Below are positions 16,339-24,641 of a DNA stretch of 64,000 nt, piece by piece (within the stretch, counting starts at the first letter, position 1; every line of letters begins with the position of its first letter). The stretch covers positions 51,739 to 115,738 of the forward strand of contig CAZAFL010000007.1 in NCBI GenBank assembly GCA_964484465.1, in the 5' to 3' direction. A program made the translations under genes and the position numbers. This DNA comes from CAZAFL01 sp964484465 (lineage in GTDB: Bacteria; Bacteroidota; Ignavibacteria; UBA10030; SZUA-254). The notes beneath the pieces are model-generated. The model was given only the letters and a program-made list of their open reading frames with translations. It did no database searches and was not told where the DNA came from.

Positions 16339-16932
16339 TTACAGACTAAGCTCGAGCTGAAATTGTGAAATTCCGGAGATTCTTGAAGAAAGGCGATTAA
16401 GGGCATTCTTCACAGTTTGAACCTGCACCGATAGGCACTGAGAAATTTCTTCATCACCAAAACCGCTAACTTTCATATCAATGATGGTTCGTTCATTCTG
16501 TGACAGGTGTGAAAGTTTTTGCTCAATATCGATCTTGAATGAGACCTCGGTTTCAATATCGATGGCTGCGCTGATATTATCGGCGTATGTATCGTCTTCA
16601 CCTTCAAAGACCGGGTTATGAACGGAGTACAGTTCCAACCTTCCTTCGTAGTAATTGCGTTTGTTGAACACATCCCTCTTGTTAGTTCGTGAGTACCCTC
16701 GCATTTCGATTTGCACTTCCGCTCTGCGGAATTTCATATAATTGATGACAAGGGGTAACTCCATGATCTTACCCTCACCCGCCTTGCGCGTGAATACCTC
16801 GTATGCAAGAACTATAAGGTCCTGTACTTTATCCTCGAATTGTGGATGACGCTTATCGATCATTCGTTGCGCTGCTTTGTATAAACTTGGTGTGTAATTT
16901 GAGAAAATGGAGTTGAGTTGTTGGTGGGACAT
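16339..16932 (-). CDS. Sigma-70-like transcription factor, phage-type
   Basis: 197 residues. ATG at 16932 with AGGAGG 5 bases upstream. The C-terminal part has a sigma region 4 helix-turn-helix: LSHLSQNERTIIDMKVSGFG, DEEISQCLSVQVQTVKNALN. The N-terminal half is helical and could supply a region 2-like core-binding part (F-E-D-K-V-Q-D-L-I-V-L-A-Y-E-V-F) but is weak. Likely directs RNA polymerase to promoters of the phage-like module. The two leaders of the next genes share TTCCGAA...GGTATAA, candidate targets. No anti-sigma gene adjoins it. Confidence 0.65.
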   Translation of the reverse strand: MSHQQLNSIFSNYTPSLYKAAQRMIDKRHPQFEDKVQDLIVLAYEVFTRKAGEGKIMELPLVINYMKFRRAEVQIEMRGYSRTNKRDVFNKRNYYEGRLELYSVHNPVFEGEDDTYADNISAAIDIETEVSFKIDIEQKLSHLSQNERTIIDMKVSGFGDEEISQCLSVQVQTVKNALNRLSSRISGISQFQLELSL

Positions 16933-17010
16933 ATTGGCCTCCTGAATTGGGGTAATGGTTAAATGATTACTGGTTTATTGATAGAAATAGATCTTATTAT
17001 TCTTGATCAG

Positions 17011-17061
17011 GTCCTTCGACTCATCCCGTCCCGATATATCGGGACGGGATTCGCTCAGGAC
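17011..17061. repeat. Long palindrome of a dispersed-repeat type
   Basis: Perfect 28-base palindrome ATCCCGTCCCGATA/TATCGGGACGGGAT (17023-17050) inside GTCCT...AGGAC, with the TCGACTC...TTCGCTCAGGA flanks seen in intergenic repeats of many Ignavibacteria-like genomes. Confidence 0.55.
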
Positions 17062-17098
17062 GAATTTTTCGTCCTCACATATCGGTACTCAAAATTCG

Positions 17099-17259
17099 AT
17101 TGACCGCTTGTAAGAAATCATCATTTTTATATAGAGACCGAAGTCAAGGGTCCCGCCCCGAGAATCGGGGCGGGATTTAAATGCCGTCACCTGTTTTGTG
17201 ACGGCAGACTCGCCCTTGACGAGGTCATTGAGAACAAATTACAATTACAAGCGGTCAAT
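17099..17259. ncRNA. Cloverleaf-like structured element
   Basis: A perfect 15-bp outer stem, ATTGACCGCTTGTAA (17099-17113)/TTACAAGCGGTCAAT (17245-17259), encloses a perfect 8-bp stem GTCAAGGG (17143-17150)/CCCTTGAC (17213-17220), which closes a junction with two perfect hairpins: TCCCGCCCCGA-GAA-TCGGGGCGGGA (17151-17175) and TGCCGTCAC-CTGTTTT-GTGACGGCA (17182-17206). No ORF. Could be an RNA or a cruciform-forming DNA site such as an origin. Confidence 0.65.
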
Positions 17260-17336
17260 CAGCTCGAATGACCGGCGTTCTTTTGAGATGATTGAATGAT
17301 GGGATTGAGATGCGGGATTACCATGGCAGTCGGAAC

Positions 17337-17539
17337 GGCATTTCCTGGATTTTAAAAATCCTATAACAACAATGATTGTTTTTTAAAATCCAGGATATGC
17401 CGACGCGAACACTATTGCGCCGAAGGTGCAATTTCTTCAATTGAGTGTTTGTGCGAGAAGAACCATAGGGTACGGCAGAACAATGAAAGGCTATCATAAA
17501 ACCTGTCTACCCTGTGGTTTTGAGCGCACATACACAATT
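17337..17539. ncRNA. Structured element family 1, copy 2
   Basis: P1: GGCAT-TT-CCTGGATTTTAAAA pairs with TTTTAAAATCCAGG-AT-ATGCC. P2: TTGCGCC-GAA-GGTGCAA (one G-T). P3: GTGT-TT-GTGCG pairs with CGCAC-AT-ACAC, with a long insert. In P3 the base change GTGC to GTGT is matched by GCAC to ACAC relative to copies 1 and 3. Confidence 0.75.
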
Positions 17540-17588
17540 CTATTGATCAGAATCAGGGAATGAGTGTGATTCGTATGGGTGGGGTTTC

Positions 17589-17731
17589 GGCATTTCCTGC
17601 CATTAAGAAAATCGAGAAAAAGCTATAGTGTTTTCTAATGGCAGGATATGCCGGCGTTGCAGTATTTGCCCCAAAGGGGCAAAGTTAACGAAGGAGTGCT
17701 TGCTTGGACGAAGTGAAAGCATGCACAAATT
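17589..17731. ncRNA. Structured element family 1, copy 3
   Basis: P1: GGCAT-TT-CCTGCCATTA-GAAAA pairs with TTTTC-TAATGGCAGG-AT-ATGCC. P2: TTTGCCCC-AAA-GGGGCAAA. P3: GTGC-TT-GCTT pairs with AAGC-AT-GCAC. Tandem with copy 2, 50 bases apart, and 80 bases before the stop of the anti-sigma gene. Confidence 0.75.
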
Positions 17732-17810
17732 AATAACGCGTGGTGGGTTGGGGTTTGAACGATGTACAGCGGGATGGAATTACTTAGTATCCAGATCAGC
17801 TAATTCATTT

Positions 17811-19094
17811 TCAATTGTTATGCTCCTGAAGTATGGTAAACAGTTTATCCTTTGTTTCTTTCACAGAACGTTCCAAATGCGCAGTTTCTCTTAAATGAAA
17901 AAACAACGTGTCGGAAAGAGTAAGAAAGTGGATGGACATGAACAACAATACTTTGCCGACCATCGCGACAGTAACGAGAACAATCTTGATACCTTCATTC
18001 CAGTTATGTAACATGCCAATGCCTTCACCTTGCGGTAAAATCAGGGTGAACGAACCCTGGATTCCAAAATATAAGAACAGAGCAACCACTATAGATCGAG
18101 GGAGAGAGAAAAATTTGCTCGTGGACGTGCTCACGAAAAATGCCATTGCGACAGTAGCCAGAACCCCTGCCATCATGCTAAATACAATGGAAATGATCTG
18201 ACTTTCCTCAGAATGAGATTTTGACGACCATTGGAGAATTATTTCAAGAGAAAATATCATAAGAAAGATCACTACCGGTACTTGCCAATTCATTTTTCTT
18301 TCCCTAATCACCACCTCTTTCTCCCTGAAACCACTCGAAGGAAGAAAGCCCGGAAGTGGGTCGCTCTCTTGTTTCTGCACTGTATCGACTGTTCTATCTG
18401 TGAGTATTAAAAAACATATGTAAAGGTATACACTATCAAGGTTGTTCAGAAGGTCAAGTATTGGATTTACCCAAAATTCTTTAAGCTGAAGGTATTCAAA
18501 AATGGAAAAAGAGAAATATAGCAAGCTCCACAAAATCCAAACCACTTGCCAAAACTCCCAGAACTGCTTGGTAGCAATTGATGCTCTTTGGTCTTCCGGT
18601 AAAGAGAGAGGCTGGAGGCCAAATCGTATCACGAAGAGAACAAAGGTTGCTGCAATCCCCTGAATTCCAAAGGAAAGCACCTTAAAAGGTGGAAAGTTAG
18701 GATTGACTGTAAGGACCAACGCCATCATGAGGATCGAACCCAATGTAAGACCATAGATTATGAATCCAGCGGGATAACGCAAGGCCGATGAGACCCATTC
18801 CCCGAAGGTATTCTCTCTATTTGGCCTGGGGAGAAAAATGGCCCTCTGGACAAGTAATGAGAGTCGTTTTGTCAATGTGACCGCCGGGAAATGAGGTCTA
18901 CGCGTATGTTGTGATTCTATTTGAAACCAGGCGGAATCAAACTCTCGCACCGAATGGATGAGTTTCGTGCAATCTTTGCATTGCGCAAGATGGTTGTCCA
19001 TAGCAAGGTTATCATCATCCGATAATAACCCATCAACATACTTGCACGCATTTTCGAATGTAACATGCAGGTCTTTTTCGAATTCCCTGGTCAT
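17811..19094 (-). CDS. Membrane anti-sigma factor with zinc-finger N-terminus
   Basis: 427 residues. The first 60 hold a putative anti-sigma zinc finger, with H-L-A-Q-C-K-D-C (HxxxCxxC) preceded by a conserved acidic helix. From about residue 105 onward at least nine hydrophobic helices alternate with short loops. The start overlaps the end of the ECF sigma gene by 4 bases (ATGA), the normal arrangement of sigma/anti-sigma pairs. The large polytopic membrane part is unusual for this family, which mostly has one helix, and may sense the membrane or a transported ligand. Confidence 0.75.
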   Translation of the reverse strand: MTREFEKDLHVTFENACKYVDGLLSDDDNLAMDNHLAQCKDCTKLIHSVREFDSAWFQIESQHTRRPHFPAVTLTKRLSLLVQRAIFLPRPNRENTFGEWVSSALRYPAGFIIYGLTLGSILMMALVLTVNPNFPPFKVLSFGIQGIAATFVLFVIRFGLQPLSLPEDQRASIATKQFWEFWQVVWILWSLLYFSFSIFEYLQLKEFWVNPILDLLNNLDSVYLYICFLILTDRTVDTVQKQESDPLPGFLPSSGFREKEVVIRERKMNWQVPVVIFLMIFSLEIILQWSSKSHSEESQIISIVFSMMAGVLATVAMAFFVSTSTSKFFSLPRSIVVALFLYFGIQGSFTLILPQGEGIGMLHNWNEGIKIVLVTVAMVGKVLLFMSIHFLTLSDTLFFHLRETAHLERSVKETKDKLFTILQEHNN

Positions 19095-20050
19095 TTCATA
19101 ACCAACCCTCTCATGACAAATTTTTGCTTTGTATCTTCAAGCACCGAGTGAGACCAATGACTTATTATGCTTGCTTCATCTTCAATGTTGTTTCCTCTTT
19201 CCCCGTAATACATTGCGAGGAAAGTAGTTCCTACCACTAGTTCGAGATATTCCGCCAGCCTCTTTTGGTTAACTCTGTCCTTTTCCTTTATGGTCTGGTT
19301 TAGTTTTTTTTCCATCTTTTTTCGGAGAGCTACGAATTCATTTGTAAGATCGCATGTAGCATAAGATTTCTCAATATCAGCGGCCAGCAACATAAGTTTG
19401 GTAGCAGATTTCTTCAACGCGATGTCGGCCGGCTTCCATCCCAACAAGCGATTATAGAAAAAAACCAGGAAGCACCAGGGGTAACAAACCTCAACTGCAA
19501 TTGCAATAATCCGCTGAATCCTAGCGTCTGGCTCCAAGTCTTTATTCCGGGGAGTATCATCAAGCGATCCGCCCGCTTCATCCCCCTCTTTCGAATGGAA
19601 CCGCTTCTTGAAAAAATTAATAGCCGTATTCCTTATTACTATGAATAACCAAGTGGAAAACCTCGCTTCCGGAATAAATCTTGGTGCAGCGAGTTCAACT
19701 TTAATCCAAACTTCCTGACCAATGTCATTGCAATCGTCTTTGTTTGCCCAGTCGATATATCGAACCTGATGACTAATAATCCGCTCAACATATCTTCTGT
19801 AAAGCTCATAAAGATAAGCTGTCGATCCTTGACGATACAATTCAAGTTGAACAGTTATATGATCATAGAGTAATATTTTCAAATGACTGAGTGCATTTTC
19901 TGAAACCTCAAAAGAATGTTTGAGATAATCTGATTTTGTTGCCTGTAAGATCGCTTCACGTTTCTCTGTCGGTACAAAAGCAAAACTCATGAGGTGCCCA
20001 GTGAGCGCCTGCACATATTTCGTCCAGATATCCTCTGTGGGTTCTTTCAT
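19091..20050 (-). CDS. ECF-type sigma factor
   Basis: 319 residues, longer than the usual 180-200. Region 2 is clear: LYRRYVERIISHQVRYIDWA, DDCNDIGQEVWIKV, and FSTWLFIVIRNTAINFFKKR (about residues 85-160). Region 4 is not obvious; the second half is helical (WKPADIALKKSATKLMLLAAD could be a degenerate HTH). The N-terminal 80 residues are an extra helical domain. Translationally coupled to the anti-sigma gene. Likely directs a membrane-stress or surface-related regulon; target unknown. Confidence 0.75.
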   Translation of the reverse strand: MKEPTEDIWTKYVQALTGHLMSFAFVPTEKREAILQATKSDYLKHSFEVSENALSHLKILLYDHITVQLELYRQGSTAYLYELYRRYVERIISHQVRYIDWANKDDCNDIGQEVWIKVELAAPRFIPEARFSTWLFIVIRNTAINFFKKRFHSKEGDEAGGSLDDTPRNKDLEPDARIQRIIAIAVEVCYPWCFLVFFYNRLLGWKPADIALKKSATKLMLLAADIEKSYATCDLTNEFVALRKKMEKKLNQTIKEKDRVNQKRLAEYLELVVGTTFLAMYYGERGNNIEDEASIISHWSHSVLEDTKQKFVMRGLVMK

Positions 20051-20309
20051 AAATGAAACAGTTCCTTCTGAGATGTGTCCGCGATTATCAGACGCCGGCC
20101 GTGATCCTGAAAATCAGGGAATAATGTATGCAGCATATTTACGAAAAGCAAACACACCTTCTTTCAAAGGTTAAACATTTGGTAGTGTCAATTATCCCAC
20201 CACGTCGGAAAAAAACGCAAATATTCGCCGAAATTCATGTTATGCCGGGCATGGTATCAAGTAATTTCCAATTCAAAGGTTCAACATAGCAAGAAAGGAG
20301 GTGATAATC

Positions 20310-20426
20310 ATGAAAGCGATAATCATGGCATTGTTGAGTGCATTGCATATGCATTCTCAAGTTCATGCGACTACAGCAGTGGATTCGCCATTCATTTGTC
20401 GAACGCCCCCGATCCCATGCTGCTGA
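20310..20426 (+). CDS. 38-residue peptide with signal-like N-terminus and Cys-rich end
   Basis: ATG at 20310 is preceded by AAGGAGGTGATAATC, a near-perfect anti-16S match at ideal spacing, the strongest ribosome binding site noticed in the window. The peptide has a hydrophobic N-terminal half (MKAIIMALLSALHMHSQVHA, signal-peptide-like with A-x-A-type end) and a tail with CRTPPIPCC. It ends 86 bases before the first acyltransferase gene, with a hairpin between. It may be a secreted or modified peptide whose operon includes the acyltransferases, or a leader peptide regulating them. Too short to name. Confidence 0.55.
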   Translation: MKAIIMALLSALHMHSQVHATTAVDSPFICRTPPIPCC

Positions 20427-20448
20427 TATCCGCAACGCCGTACCCCAA

Positions 20449-20476
20449 GGGTGGGTCCAGCAATCCGGGCCCACCC
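20449..20476 (+). promoter_or_regulatory. Hairpin between peptide and acyltransferase genes
   Basis: GGGTGGG (20449-20455) pairs with CCCACCC (20470-20476), loop of 14 bases, followed by ACATTT. No T-run, so an attenuator or mRNA-processing/stability element is more likely than a full terminator. Confidence 0.4.
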
Positions 20477-20512
20477 ACATTTACCAACTTTGAGAACATA
20501 GGAGAACACGGT

Positions 20513-21433
20513 ATGGATAGAAGGGACACTGAAGATATACTCGTCGGGACAATGAACAAATTCTTGCCAACATCTTGTCATGATTTTGGGGCGCTTTTGA
20601 CAAGCAGGATTTCATTGAAACTCTTTTCGAGAGATCAAAAACGAATTCGTCAGATCCTATTACATGCCATTCCCACAATGAGAATATCTGAATGCGATCG
20701 AGCCCTCTCAAAACGAGAGCACATTCTCCATACGAACCTTTGGGATCTTGCTCTTGCGTCCAGCCATCCCATGACATTTGCGAAAGTGGCTAGTCAAATA
20801 ACGCACGACTTTTCAGGTTTAGGTCCATTAGAACTTGCAGTTTCCTCGAAGCGGCCTGTATTGCTTGTAACGATGTACAGTGGACGAATGACAATGTCGT
20901 CGTTTTCGATGATTAGCCATGTTTTGCCGAGACATCAGATTGTGTTGTACATGTATCTCAACCCTACGATGGCACCCTTTTGGCGAAACCTGGTTTCCAG
21001 ATGCTTACCGGAAGTATCAAGCTACTTTCAACCGATTGCTTTCACGCGTGGACGTGAAGATCGCAATGTCGAGAGGCTTCTTTTGCGACGACTTATTTCT
21101 CGCGATGCATGTATTTTTTTTGGTTTTGTTGATACAATTCTTTTCCCAATAGGTTCACCAACGATTCCGCTTCCCTGGTTGGGTTCGTCCTTCGAAACGT
21201 CTGAGTTTCTTGCCCGGATAGCTCGGACAGGAGATTGTTCAGTTCTCGCTTTTGAGTCACATTGGGATTCAGAAAGCAGGAATTGCATCCGATACACGGC
21301 TACCAAGTTGTTCGACCATGCATCGGAGGTGAACGGAACAGAATTCAATAAAGCAATCCTTGGGTATGCACAGAATTTTGTTCTGGAGAACCCCCACGAG
21401 TGGCACAGTTGGCATTCGGTATTTCATTCTTAA
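20513..21433 (+). CDS. LpxL/HtrB-like acyltransferase, first of a pair
   Basis: 306 residues from the ATG at 20513 (GGAG 8 bases upstream); about the length of lipid A late acyltransferases. Recognisable blocks: GLGPLELAVSSKRPVLLVTM, a region with YLNPTMAPFWRNLVSR, SRDACIFFGFVDT followed by IPLPWLGSSF and, near the end, ENPHEWHSWHSVF, close to the NPEQWLWxHRRF of the family. The H-x4-D/E box that should follow PVLLVT is replaced (MYSGRMTMS), so catalysis is doubtful or altered. The partner downstream keeps the box. Together they may form a heterodimer acting on a lipid or on the preceding peptide. Confidence 0.7.
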   Translation: MDRRDTEDILVGTMNKFLPTSCHDFGALLTSRISLKLFSRDQKRIRQILLHAIPTMRISECDRALSKREHILHTNLWDLALASSHPMTFAKVASQITHDFSGLGPLELAVSSKRPVLLVTMYSGRMTMSSFSMISHVLPRHQIVLYMYLNPTMAPFWRNLVSRCLPEVSSYFQPIAFTRGREDRNVERLLLRRLISRDACIFFGFVDTILFPIGSPTIPLPWLGSSFETSEFLARIARTGDCSVLAFESHWDSESRNCIRYTATKLFDHASEVNGTEFNKAILGYAQNFVLENPHEWHSWHSVFHS

Positions 21434-21443
21434 GGAGGTCAAT

Positions 21444-22394
21444 ATGGATTTCTCCAATTTCTATTTCCGATTACTTGAGCGTAAACACGGCGCAGCGTTG
21501 CTCCGAACGTTGGCAGCAGCAAGACGTCTAATTTCAAAAATTGCACTTTTTGTTGCGTTGAAGCGCCAGTTACAGTATTACCGCCAGAGTTCGAAGGCGA
21601 TAGAAGTATCTCTTCCTCATACCTCTCTCCAAGAACGAGAAACAATAGCGAGGTCAAGTTACGAAGCGACAATTGAGCAATTCTTTCACTATTCGCAACT
21701 TCTTTCACCTCAATGTATGCAGAGCGAGCTTGAACGTTCGAAAGAGTATTGCGTGCGAGGGACCCAATTCTTAGATAACGTGCTATCGAGTACATCTGGA
21801 GCGGTTTTCGTATCTTGTCACTTGGGCCGTTTCTATGACATTCTTCTGGCGTTAGCGCCGAGAGCGATGGGCCGACAAATAATCATTCTTCGAGGTTACT
21901 CTTCACCTTGGCGTTCAGCGATCCTCGGAAACATCAGCCAGTTAACCTCCACCAAGTTTAACGATCTCGAAATCCTTGACCGCCGCACGGGCCTCGCTGC
22001 ACACAGAAAGTTACAGGAAGGTGCGTTTCTTGCTACGATGGTGGATTATCATTACGCCAATACTCGCTCGTGCCAATGCGATTTTTTTGGTCAACCAATT
22101 AATGTTCCTGTCGGGATGGCAATCCTTGCAAGCAGAGCCCATGTCCCTCTTATCCCTGTTGTGACTTACCTGGACAGCAGCTCCGGAAGCCGTGTGGTCG
22201 AATTGTGTGGAAACATTAATGTGAGTTCAGGAAAGCATGGTCCTGAGGGGGCGATTAATGAATGTTTGCACTTCTTTGAAACGAGAATACGAAATTTTCC
22301 CGGTCAGTGGTTACATTGGCCGTTGCTACCAGAATTGTGGGTGTCGAATGAGATCAAATCTGAAGAAGAGCATCTTAGGAAGAATCAATTCTAA
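21444..22394 (+). CDS. LpxL/HtrB-like acyltransferase, second of a pair
   Basis: 316 residues; AAGGAGG 5 bases before the ATG, 10 bases after the previous gene. Contains GAVFVSCHLGRFYDILLAL with the HxxxxD acyltransferase box (H-L-G-R-F-Y-D), GAFLATMVDYHYANTR, CDFFGQPINVPVGMAILASR and the terminal PGQWLHWPLLPELW, all hallmark blocks of the lipid A acyltransferase family. Cytoplasmic-membrane face enzyme transferring an acyl group to a lipid precursor in family members. As the only one of the pair with the catalytic His/Asp it is the likely active subunit. Confidence 0.8.
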   Translation: MDFSNFYFRLLERKHGAALLRTLAAARRLISKIALFVALKRQLQYYRQSSKAIEVSLPHTSLQERETIARSSYEATIEQFFHYSQLLSPQCMQSELERSKEYCVRGTQFLDNVLSSTSGAVFVSCHLGRFYDILLALAPRAMGRQIIILRGYSSPWRSAILGNISQLTSTKFNDLEILDRRTGLAAHRKLQEGAFLATMVDYHYANTRSCQCDFFGQPINVPVGMAILASRAHVPLIPVVTYLDSSSGSRVVELCGNINVSSGKHGPEGAINECLHFFETRIRNFPGQWLHWPLLPELWVSNEIKSEEEHLRKNQF

Positions 22395-22606
22395 GCTGCG
22401 TGGAATTCAATTTCTCCGAGATCTTTTGTTTGTCTTGAAATAACCTTTGTGATGTCATTCGTAAGATGTTTCCAGCGGATGCAAATAGTTTCACCCTGTT
22501 TGTTTTGGTTTAGTGCCCGCCGCCCCAGTTCCTTACCTTTATTGAAGAGGATGCGTCCGCTTTGCTCCGTTTCCGGTGCTTTTAGAACCCACTCAATTAT
22601 TGCCAA
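22391..22606 (-). CDS. Small hypothetical ORF convergent with acyltransferases (uncertain)
   Basis: 71 codons reading MAIIEWVLKAPETEQSGRIL, a normal-looking helical protein that overlaps the end of the acyltransferase gene by 4 bases on the other strand. Frame is open 11 codons further upstream without a better start. No family recognised and no clear ribosome binding site. The rest of 22607-22847 holds no supported feature. Confidence 0.3.
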   Translation of the reverse strand: MAIIEWVLKAPETEQSGRILFNKGKELGRRALNQNKQGETICIRWKHLTNDITKVISRQTKDLGEIEFHAA

Positions 22607-22847
22607 GAGAACGTTCTGGTCACATTTTATGCTATTGAATTCCTTCGGTCGTCCGGCTAACAGCGAGACTCAGGGCATATTTCCTCTCCCTTCACGAGGT
22701 GAGGAGGACAGATTTATCACCCACGTGCAGATGCTCTCGCCTGCCGAGCATTGCATTACCTAGAGAGGGATTTTTATTTGAACTTGTTGGAGTGGGCTCT
22801 GCTAGACCAGCAAGGAATGTTAGCCGTGAGCATTTGTCGGGTTGCTC

Positions 22848-23252
22848 TCAGGCGAAGGGTAAGCCTTTTGGGGTGAAGGCGTCCAACGCAAGGTGTATCA
22901 AATAAGCAGCGATTGCGACGAGGAGAAGAAGGAGAATGAGCTGCACCCACGGGTCTGCCTCCTTAACCTTCTCTAAAAAAAGGCTCTCTTGTGTCAATTC
23001 CTTCCAGACTTGAACCCCGACATAACCTACCGCGAGTCCAAACACAAAACTGTGACAGAATTCTCTGTGATTCGGATGCAATGCGGGCTCAAGAATATCG
23101 GGAAACCTACCAGTGGCGGCGCCGGTAACGCCGCAGAAGATGAGATGACCCAAATCGGCGGGTTGACCGGGGCGTGTTTTTTCTTGCAAGATAAAGGAGG
23201 TCGCGACTCCGGCGAGCATTCCTGTTAAAGTGTGTGTCTTTCCGTTTGGCAT
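22848..23252 (-). CDS. YdjM-like membrane protein (metal-dependent hydrolase family)
   Basis: 134 residues with the family opening MPNGKTHTLTG (H in the metal-site position), GRFPDILEPALHPNHREFCHSF (D and HxxxxHS-like histidines) and three to four hydrophobic helices, ending HLALDAFTPKGLPFA. This is the YdjM/DUF457 family, LexA-regulated in E. coli, predicted integral-membrane hydrolase of unknown substrate. Last gene of the ubiquitin-like operon, 36 bases after the E1 gene; AAGGAAAAC precedes the ATG. Whether it is functionally part of that operon is uncertain. Confidence 0.75.
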   Translation of the reverse strand: MPNGKTHTLTGMLAGVATSFILQEKTRPGQPADLGHLIFCGVTGAATGRFPDILEPALHPNHREFCHSFVFGLAVGYVGVQVWKELTQESLFLEKVKEADPWVQLILLLLLVAIAAYLIHLALDAFTPKGLPFA

Positions 23253-23288
23253 ATCTTGTTTTCCTTTCTCAGATAAAAATAATTTCTA

Positions 23289-24641
23289 TTAGAGGTCAAG
23301 CCATACCGTATCGCCTGCTCCGAGATACGCTTCGCACTTGGAACATGATAGATTGGGTTTTACTGACCAATTTTCCAGCGTTCCGGTCATCCCGTCGAAT
23401 TTTTTGATGACTAGAGGATAGTCCCCAGGGCGATAACCAACAAGCAGTTGCATAACCTCATTCATTGCAGCACTTGCGAGTAAGCCATTGAAACTAACAA
23501 CCTGTGCTTGTTTATCAGTTCCCTGAAAGTAACTGCGTGGTTTACCGCCTGTTTCTACACTAAGTTTGCGACCTGATAAGAAACCCATACACCACATACA
23601 CAATTGGCCGGGGACCAAAGTAAGCACATTCCCTCCAATACTCGCAGAGTCATGCCCATTCGGAGTGATAAGTAATCCAATGTCCACATAGGGAATACAA
23701 TAGCGGAGACAAATTTCCTGGATGTCTGATCGGGTTGTTAAACTATCAACGCACCCTACTACGATGTCTGCCCGTTTAAGCCGGTCAATTGCTTCCTTAG
23801 AAGGAACTTTGTATGGAACCGGTGTGAATGTAATGGTTCGGTTAATCCGACTAACAAGGTTTGCCATAACTTTGGTTTTCTTGTGCTTCATCCGCACATT
23901 GAACCTCGAAAGTCCAACCATACGATGACGGTTCTCTTCTTCTGAGACATCATCATCGATTCCAATAATTTCGCCGATACCCAAGTGAGCCGCCTGCTGC
24001 ACCACATGGCTTCCTCCGCCGCTCAGGCCGACAACCGCTATCTTCGCACCTTGCAATCGCCGTTGCCCCCTATTCCCAATTAGCAACGCCTGCCGATGGT
24101 ACATGCGATCGACAGGATTGTGTGTTGATGTGATGCTATCGTCATCCCAATCGACCATAGTATTTCGCAACCAGCGCATGCGAGAAATTTCTCTGAAGTG
24201 GGCTGTCTCAGGCATAAGGATGAGACCGGATGCATGCTCCTCCCCTATGACAATTGAACCGTGTGGCCGCCACGGGACCAAGTTTTGATATGTAGGTAAA
24301 AGAGTCTTTGCGCTCTGGAGGTCGTCTTTAGAAAGACCAACCTTACCCTTGTGCCCGTGCGCGTGAAAAATGATGATACCAAGCTTCTTTTCTATCGCTT
24401 CATTGATGATGTGGATTGTCGCAGAACCACGCCACATTGCGCCATGATGAGTTGTTTCAACGTATTGCTCTTCATGCAGTGTGAAGAGCTTCTTTATCAA
24501 GAGAAGGCTCTTGTCAGTTGTTTCTGCGCTACTGATGAGGGCGAAGACAACATGCTCATACCTGCCAGGACGAAAAACCTCCTCTTTCAGTTTCTTCCCC
24601 AAACGATCAGGAATTCGAACTTCAATTGGTTTTTGTATCAT
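23289..24641 (-). CDS. JAB-domain/E1 (ThiF) fusion protein
   Basis: 450 residues. Residues about 5-165: JAB/Mov34 metallopeptidase fold with HAHGHKGKVGLSKDD, the H-x-H...S-x-x-D zinc motif with one extra residue. Residues about 195-440: ThiF/MoeB/E1 adenylation domain with KIAVVGLSGGGSHVVQQAAH (ATP-binding GxGGxG-like), IDDDVSEEENRHR (D plus Arg finger), GCVDSLTTRSDI, and two CxxC pairs for structural zinc (CMWC and CSKC). The E1 would activate the Ubl C-terminus and the JAB domain process or remove it. ATG overlaps the E2-like gene by 4 bases (translational coupling). Confidence 0.9.
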   Translation of the reverse strand: MIQKPIEVRIPDRLGKKLKEEVFRPGRYEHVVFALISSAETTDKSLLLIKKLFTLHEEQYVETTHHGAMWRGSATIHIINEAIEKKLGIIIFHAHGHKGKVGLSKDDLQSAKTLLPTYQNLVPWRPHGSIVIGEEHASGLILMPETAHFREISRMRWLRNTMVDWDDDSITSTHNPVDRMYHRQALLIGNRGQRRLQGAKIAVVGLSGGGSHVVQQAAHLGIGEIIGIDDDVSEEENRHRMVGLSRFNVRMKHKKTKVMANLVSRINRTITFTPVPYKVPSKEAIDRLKRADIVVGCVDSLTTRSDIQEICLRYCIPYVDIGLLITPNGHDSASIGGNVLTLVPGQLCMWCMGFLSGRKLSVETGGKPRSYFQGTDKQAQVVSFNGLLASAAMNEVMQLLVGYRPGDYPLVIKKFDGMTGTLENWSVKPNLSCSKCEAYLGAGDTVWLDL

